DNA of 9,440 bases from NCBI GenBank assembly GCA_035697245.1, contig DASSDH010000183.1:1-9440 (forward strand). Direction: 5' to 3'. This DNA is from JACVRX01 sp035697245. Lineage in GTDB: Bacteria; Actinomycetota; Actinomycetes; Jiangellales; Jiangellaceae. Positions 7,071 through 9,440 of the stretch are shown here, piece by piece (the stretch's first letter is position 1; every line of letters begins with the position of its first letter). Position numbers and translations under genes: made by a program. Under the pieces are notes generated by a model, which was not told the origin of the DNA, did no database searches, and was given only the letters and a program-made list of their open reading frames with translations.

Positions 7071-7075
7071 GAGGA
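7071..7075 (+). promoter_or_regulatory. Ribosome binding site of aroC
   Basis: GAGGA ends 7 nt before ATG 7083, within the 31-nt spacer after the peptidase gene. It is the clearest independent initiation site in the second half of the window. I see no convincing promoter or terminator in the spacer. Confidence 0.7.
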
Positions 7076-7082
7076 TGCGGCC

Positions 7083-8273
7083 ATGTTGCGATGGCTCACC
7101 GCTGGGGAGTCGCACGGGCCGGCCTTGTGCGCGATCCTCGAGGGGCTTCCGGCGGGAGTCCGGGTGACCACCGGCGATCTGGTCACCGCCTTGGCCCGCC
7201 GCCGGCTCGGCTACGGCCGCGGCGCTCGAATGAGCTTCGAACGCGACGAGGTCAGCTTTCTCGGCGGTGTCCGCCACGGAGTGACGATCGGCGCACCCGT
7301 TGCCGTCCGCATCGGGAATACGGAGTGGCCCAAGTGGGAGCAGGTGATGGCGCCCGACCCGGTGCCGGCGGACCTGCTCGACGGCCTCGCGCGCAATGCA
7401 GCGCTCACCCGGCCGCGGCCAGGTCACGCGGATCTCGCCGGCATGCAGAAATACGGTTTCGCCGAGGCTCGGCCGGTGCTCGAACGGGCCAGCGCCCGCG
7501 AGACGGCTGCCCGCGTCGCACTCGGCGCCATCGGTGCCCATTTCCTCGCACAGGCGTACGGGTTTCGACTGGTCAGCCACACGGTCGCCCTCGGTACCGT
7601 CGCTGCGCCGGATGGCGTCGTGCCGGACCCGGACGACGTCGAGCGGCTCGACGCGGACCCCCTGCGTTGTCACGACGAGCAGACAAGTGCCCGCATGGTC
7701 GCCGAGGTCGACGCGGCACACGCCGAGGGCGACACCCTTGGCGGCGTCGTCGAGGTCGTGGCTTTCGGACTGCCGCCGGGACTCGGCAGCTACGTGCACT
7801 GGGATCGCCGATTGGACTCCCGGCTGGCCGGTGCCTTGATGGGTATCCAGGCGATCAAGGCCGTCGAGGTCGGTGATGGGCTGGCGACCGCGCGAATCCG
7901 TGGGTCGGCCGCCCACGACGAGATCATCTCGACCGAGCATGGCGTCCGGCGGTCGTCGAGCCACTCGGGCGGCACGGAAGGTGGGATGTCGACCGGTGAG
8001 CCATTGCGGGTGCGGGCCGCGATGAAGCCGATCTCGACCATTCCCCGCGCGCTGCGGACCATCGACACGGCCACCGGCGAAGCCGCGACCGCGCACCATC
8101 AGCGATCGGACGTCTGCGCTGTGCCGGCCGCAGGTGTCGTGGCGGAGGCGATGGTGGCACTGGTGCTGGCCGACGCCGCCGTAGAGAAGTTCGGCGGCGA
8201 TTCTGTGGCAGAGACAGCTCGCAACCATCGCGCCTACCTCGATGCCCTGCCCGGCGTCCTTGCCGTCCAGTGA
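7083..8273 (+). CDS. aroC: Chorismate synthase
   Basis: Catalyses the last common step of aromatic synthesis: 1,4-trans elimination of phosphate from 5-enolpyruvylshikimate-3-phosphate to chorismate, requiring reduced FMN, in the cytoplasm. The 396-residue length fits the long form common in Gram-positive bacteria. All three family signatures are readable: GESHGPALCAILEGLPAG (8-25), GRGARMSFERDEVSFLGGV followed by GNTEWPKW, and RSDVCAVPAAGVVAEAMV near 341-358. The conserved catalytic histidines appear as His11 (GESHG) and His115 (RPGHADL), and Asp343 sits in the RSDVCAVPAA motif. SSSHSGGTEGGMSTGEP is also typical. The start is supported by GAGGA at 7071-7075 and by homology of the N-terminus. 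The stop TGA 8271-8273 overlaps the aroK GTG by 4 nt, so the two are probably coupled. The flavin-reducing partner is not in the window. Confidence 0.98.
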   Translation: MLRWLTAGESHGPALCAILEGLPAGVRVTTGDLVTALARRRLGYGRGARMSFERDEVSFLGGVRHGVTIGAPVAVRIGNTEWPKWEQVMAPDPVPADLLDGLARNAALTRPRPGHADLAGMQKYGFAEARPVLERASARETAARVALGAIGAHFLAQAYGFRLVSHTVALGTVAAPDGVVPDPDDVERLDADPLRCHDEQTSARMVAEVDAAHAEGDTLGGVVEVVAFGLPPGLGSYVHWDRRLDSRLAGALMGIQAIKAVEVGDGLATARIRGSAAHDEIISTEHGVRRSSSHSGGTEGGMSTGEPLRVRAAMKPISTIPRALRTIDTATGEAATAHHQRSDVCAVPAAGVVAEAMVALVLADAAVEKFGGDSVAETARNHRAYLDALPGVLAVQ

Positions 8274-8770
8274 GCCCACGGGTCGTGCTGGTCGGTGCGC
8301 CCGGAAGCGGTAAGACGACGATCGGCCGGCGGCTGGCAGAACGCCTCGGCGTGGGCTTTCGGGACAGCGACGCCGACGTGGAGCTGGTGGCGGGCAAGCC
8401 GATCAGAGACATCTTCGTCGACGACGGCGATTCAGCCTTTCGCGAGCTCGAGCGCGCCGCCGTCGCCGCAGCGCTCGACGAGCACGACGGTGTCCTCGCA
8501 TTGGGTGGCGGCGCCGTGCTGGACGCGGGCACGCGGCGCCGGCTCGCCCGGCACCACGTCGTGTTCCTCGACGTCGGATTGGCCGACGCCGCGGCGCGGA
8601 CCGGAATGAACCGGGACCGGCCGTTGCTGCTGCTCAACCCGCGTGCCGAGCTCAAGCGCATGCTCGACGAGCGTCGGCCGCTGTATCTCAGCGTGGCGAC
8701 GTCGACCGTCGACACGGCCGGACGAGGTTCCGACGACGTGGTCGAGGCGGTGCTCGCGGTTGTCGAATGA
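8270..8770 (+). CDS. aroK: Shikimate kinase
   Basis: Phosphorylates shikimate at the 3-hydroxyl with ATP, step five of the shikimate pathway, in the cytoplasm. The 166-residue protein has the NMP-kinase-like fold: Walker A GAPGSGKTT (9-17), the shikimate-binding pair Asp32/Asp34 (RDSDAD), Arg58 in FRELE, the GGG turn at 79-81, the lid Arg117 (NRDRPLL) and Arg136 (DERRPLY). These key residues fall at the same numbers as those I recall for the Mycobacterium tuberculosis enzyme, which supports both identity and the start. GTG 8270 overlaps the aroC stop (GTGA) and has no Shine-Dalgarno of its own, so translation is probably coupled to aroC. The 3' end overlaps the likely TTG start of aroB by 11 nt. 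The protein is complete, with no missing active-site residue. Confidence 0.97.
   Translation: MSPRVVLVGAPGSGKTTIGRRLAERLGVGFRDSDADVELVAGKPIRDIFVDDGDSAFRELERAAVAAALDEHDGVLALGGGAVLDAGTRRRLARHHVVFLDVGLADAAARTGMNRDRPLLLLNPRAELKRMLDERRPLYLSVATSTVDTAGRGSDDVVEAVLAVVE
8744..8750 (+). promoter_or_regulatory. Ribosome binding site of aroB, supporting a TTG start
   Basis: GAGGCGG inside the end of aroK lies 9 nt before TTG 8760. It is the best ribosome binding site for the aroB frame, because no ATG or GTG occurs in that frame near the expected N-terminus. Confidence 0.5.
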
Positions 8771-9440
8771 GCCCAGCCGCATCCAGGTAGCGGGGGAGCG
8801 GCCGTACGACGTGGTCGTGGGCTACGGCCTGCTCGGTGAGCTGCCAGGCCTGCTCGGGTCGCGCGTCGAGACGGTAGCGGTGATCCACCCGCGGGCGCTG
8901 CGGGCGACGGGGGAGGCGGTACGGGACGACCTCGCCGCAGTGGGCCTTGCGGCGCACGCGGTCGAGATCCCCGACGCGGAGGAGGCCAAGACCGCGGAGG
9001 TCGCCGCGTTCTGCTGGTCGGTTCTCGGCCGAATCGGCCTGAGCCGCTCGGACGCGGTCGTGGGTGTCGGCGGCGGCGCCACGACGGACCTGGCTGGCTT
9101 CGTCGCGGCCACCTGGCTACGCGGCGTCCGGACGGTACTGATCCCGACAACCCTGCTCGGCATGGTCGATGCCGCTGTCGGCGGGAAGACGGGCATCAAT
9201 ACTGCGGAGGGCAAGAATCTGGTGGGTACGTTCCACCCGCCGGCCGGGGTGGTCTGCGACCTCGAGGCGCTGCGAACGCTGCCGGTGAACGAGTTCGTCG
9301 CCGGGCTCGCGGAGGTCGTCAAGTGCGGGTTCATTGCCGACCCGGAGATCCTCGGGATCGTCGAGCAAGATCCAGCGGCGGCCACGCAGCCGGACGGGAC
9401 CCACGTCCGGGAGCTGGTCGAGCGTTCAGTACAGGTCAAG
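8760..9440 (+). CDS. aroB: 3-dehydroquinate synthase, 3'-truncated
   Basis: Converts DAHP to 3-dehydroquinate, step two of the shikimate pathway, using catalytic NAD+ and a divalent metal in the cytoplasm. The first 227 codons are present; the frame is open at the right edge, where about 130 more residues are expected. The reading begins MSNEPSRIQVAGERPYDVVV. Visible motifs are the NAD-binding GGGATTDLAGF (104-114), IPTTLLGMVDAAVGGKTGIN (Lys143 in GGKTG), GKNLVGTFHPP and GLAEVVKCG with the expected metal-ligand Glu185 and conserved Lys188. I chose TTG 8760 because it gives the conserved N-terminus and has GAGGCGG 9 nt upstream. ATG 8767 is in another frame and meets TAG after seven codons. 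GTG 8811 would remove the first conserved strand. The chosen start overlaps aroK by 11 nt. Identity is very secure; the exact start is less so. Confidence 0.94.
   Translation, partial: MSNEPSRIQVAGERPYDVVVGYGLLGELPGLLGSRVETVAVIHPRALRATGEAVRDDLAAVGLAAHAVEIPDAEEAKTAEVAAFCWSVLGRIGLSRSDAVVGVGGGATTDLAGFVAATWLRGVRTVLIPTTLLGMVDAAVGGKTGINTAEGKNLVGTFHPPAGVVCDLEALRTLPVNEFVAGLAEVVKCGFIADPEILGIVEQDPAAATQPDGTHVRELVERSVQVK

Noticed and set aside
6981..8279. A 432-codon open frame on the minus strand opposite aroC
   Set aside because: It lies antisense to an unmistakable chorismate synthase, is rich in Arg/Gly/His without recognisable motifs, and is the expected by-product of high-GC codon use.
8767..8790. 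ATG overlapping the aroK stop as a start for aroB
   Set aside because: It is out of the aroB frame and reaches TAG after seven codons.
7924..9150. A 408-codon minus-strand open frame opposite aroC, aroK and aroB
   Set aside because: Spans three real genes on the other strand and has Arg/Ser/Pro-rich composition with no motif.

Overview
The window is a dense, entirely plus-strand housekeeping segment from a high-GC Gram-positive bacterium (Actinomycetota). The reasons are strong G/C bias at third codon positions, GTG/TTG starts, genes packed with 1-11 nt overlaps, and a gene order seen in many actinomycetes: rarA, a DUF948 membrane protein, a DUF6167-like small protein, alaS, ruvX, mltG, a prepilin-type peptidase, aroC, aroK, aroB. 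I cannot name the genus. No RNA gene, mobile element, CRISPR array or phage gene is visible, and no stretch of 300 bases lacks a gene.

Layout. Positions 1-1259 hold most of rarA, a fork-associated AAA+ ATPase cut by the left edge. The only sizeable spacer, 1260-1354, carries a 7-bp inverted repeat and may separate rarA from the next transcription unit. From 1355 onward the genes form one nearly unbroken chain. DUF948 overlaps the DUF6167-like gene by 4 nt, which overlaps alaS by 1 nt. ruvX starts 2 nt after alaS and overlaps mltG by 4 nt. The peptidase gene follows after 7 nt and aroC after 31 nt with a clear ribosome binding site. aroC overlaps aroK by 4 nt, and aroK overlaps aroB by 11 nt if the TTG start is right. 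aroB is cut by the right edge. This pattern suggests one or two long polycistronic mRNAs with translational coupling.

Functions. The first half combines DNA maintenance and RNA processing (RarA, RuvX), translation (AlaS) and cell-wall assembly (MltG, plus two small proteins probably at the membrane). The last part is a block of shikimate-pathway enzymes: AroB (step 2), AroK (step 5) and AroC (step 7).

No new biological system is apparent. The points most worth a second look are the absence of aroE from the mltG/peptidase junction where many actinomycetes carry it, a prepilin peptidase that keeps its catalytic aspartates but has no cysteine at all, four cysteines confined to the extracytoplasmic half of MltG, the hairpin ahead of the DUF948 gene, and the TTG start of aroB.
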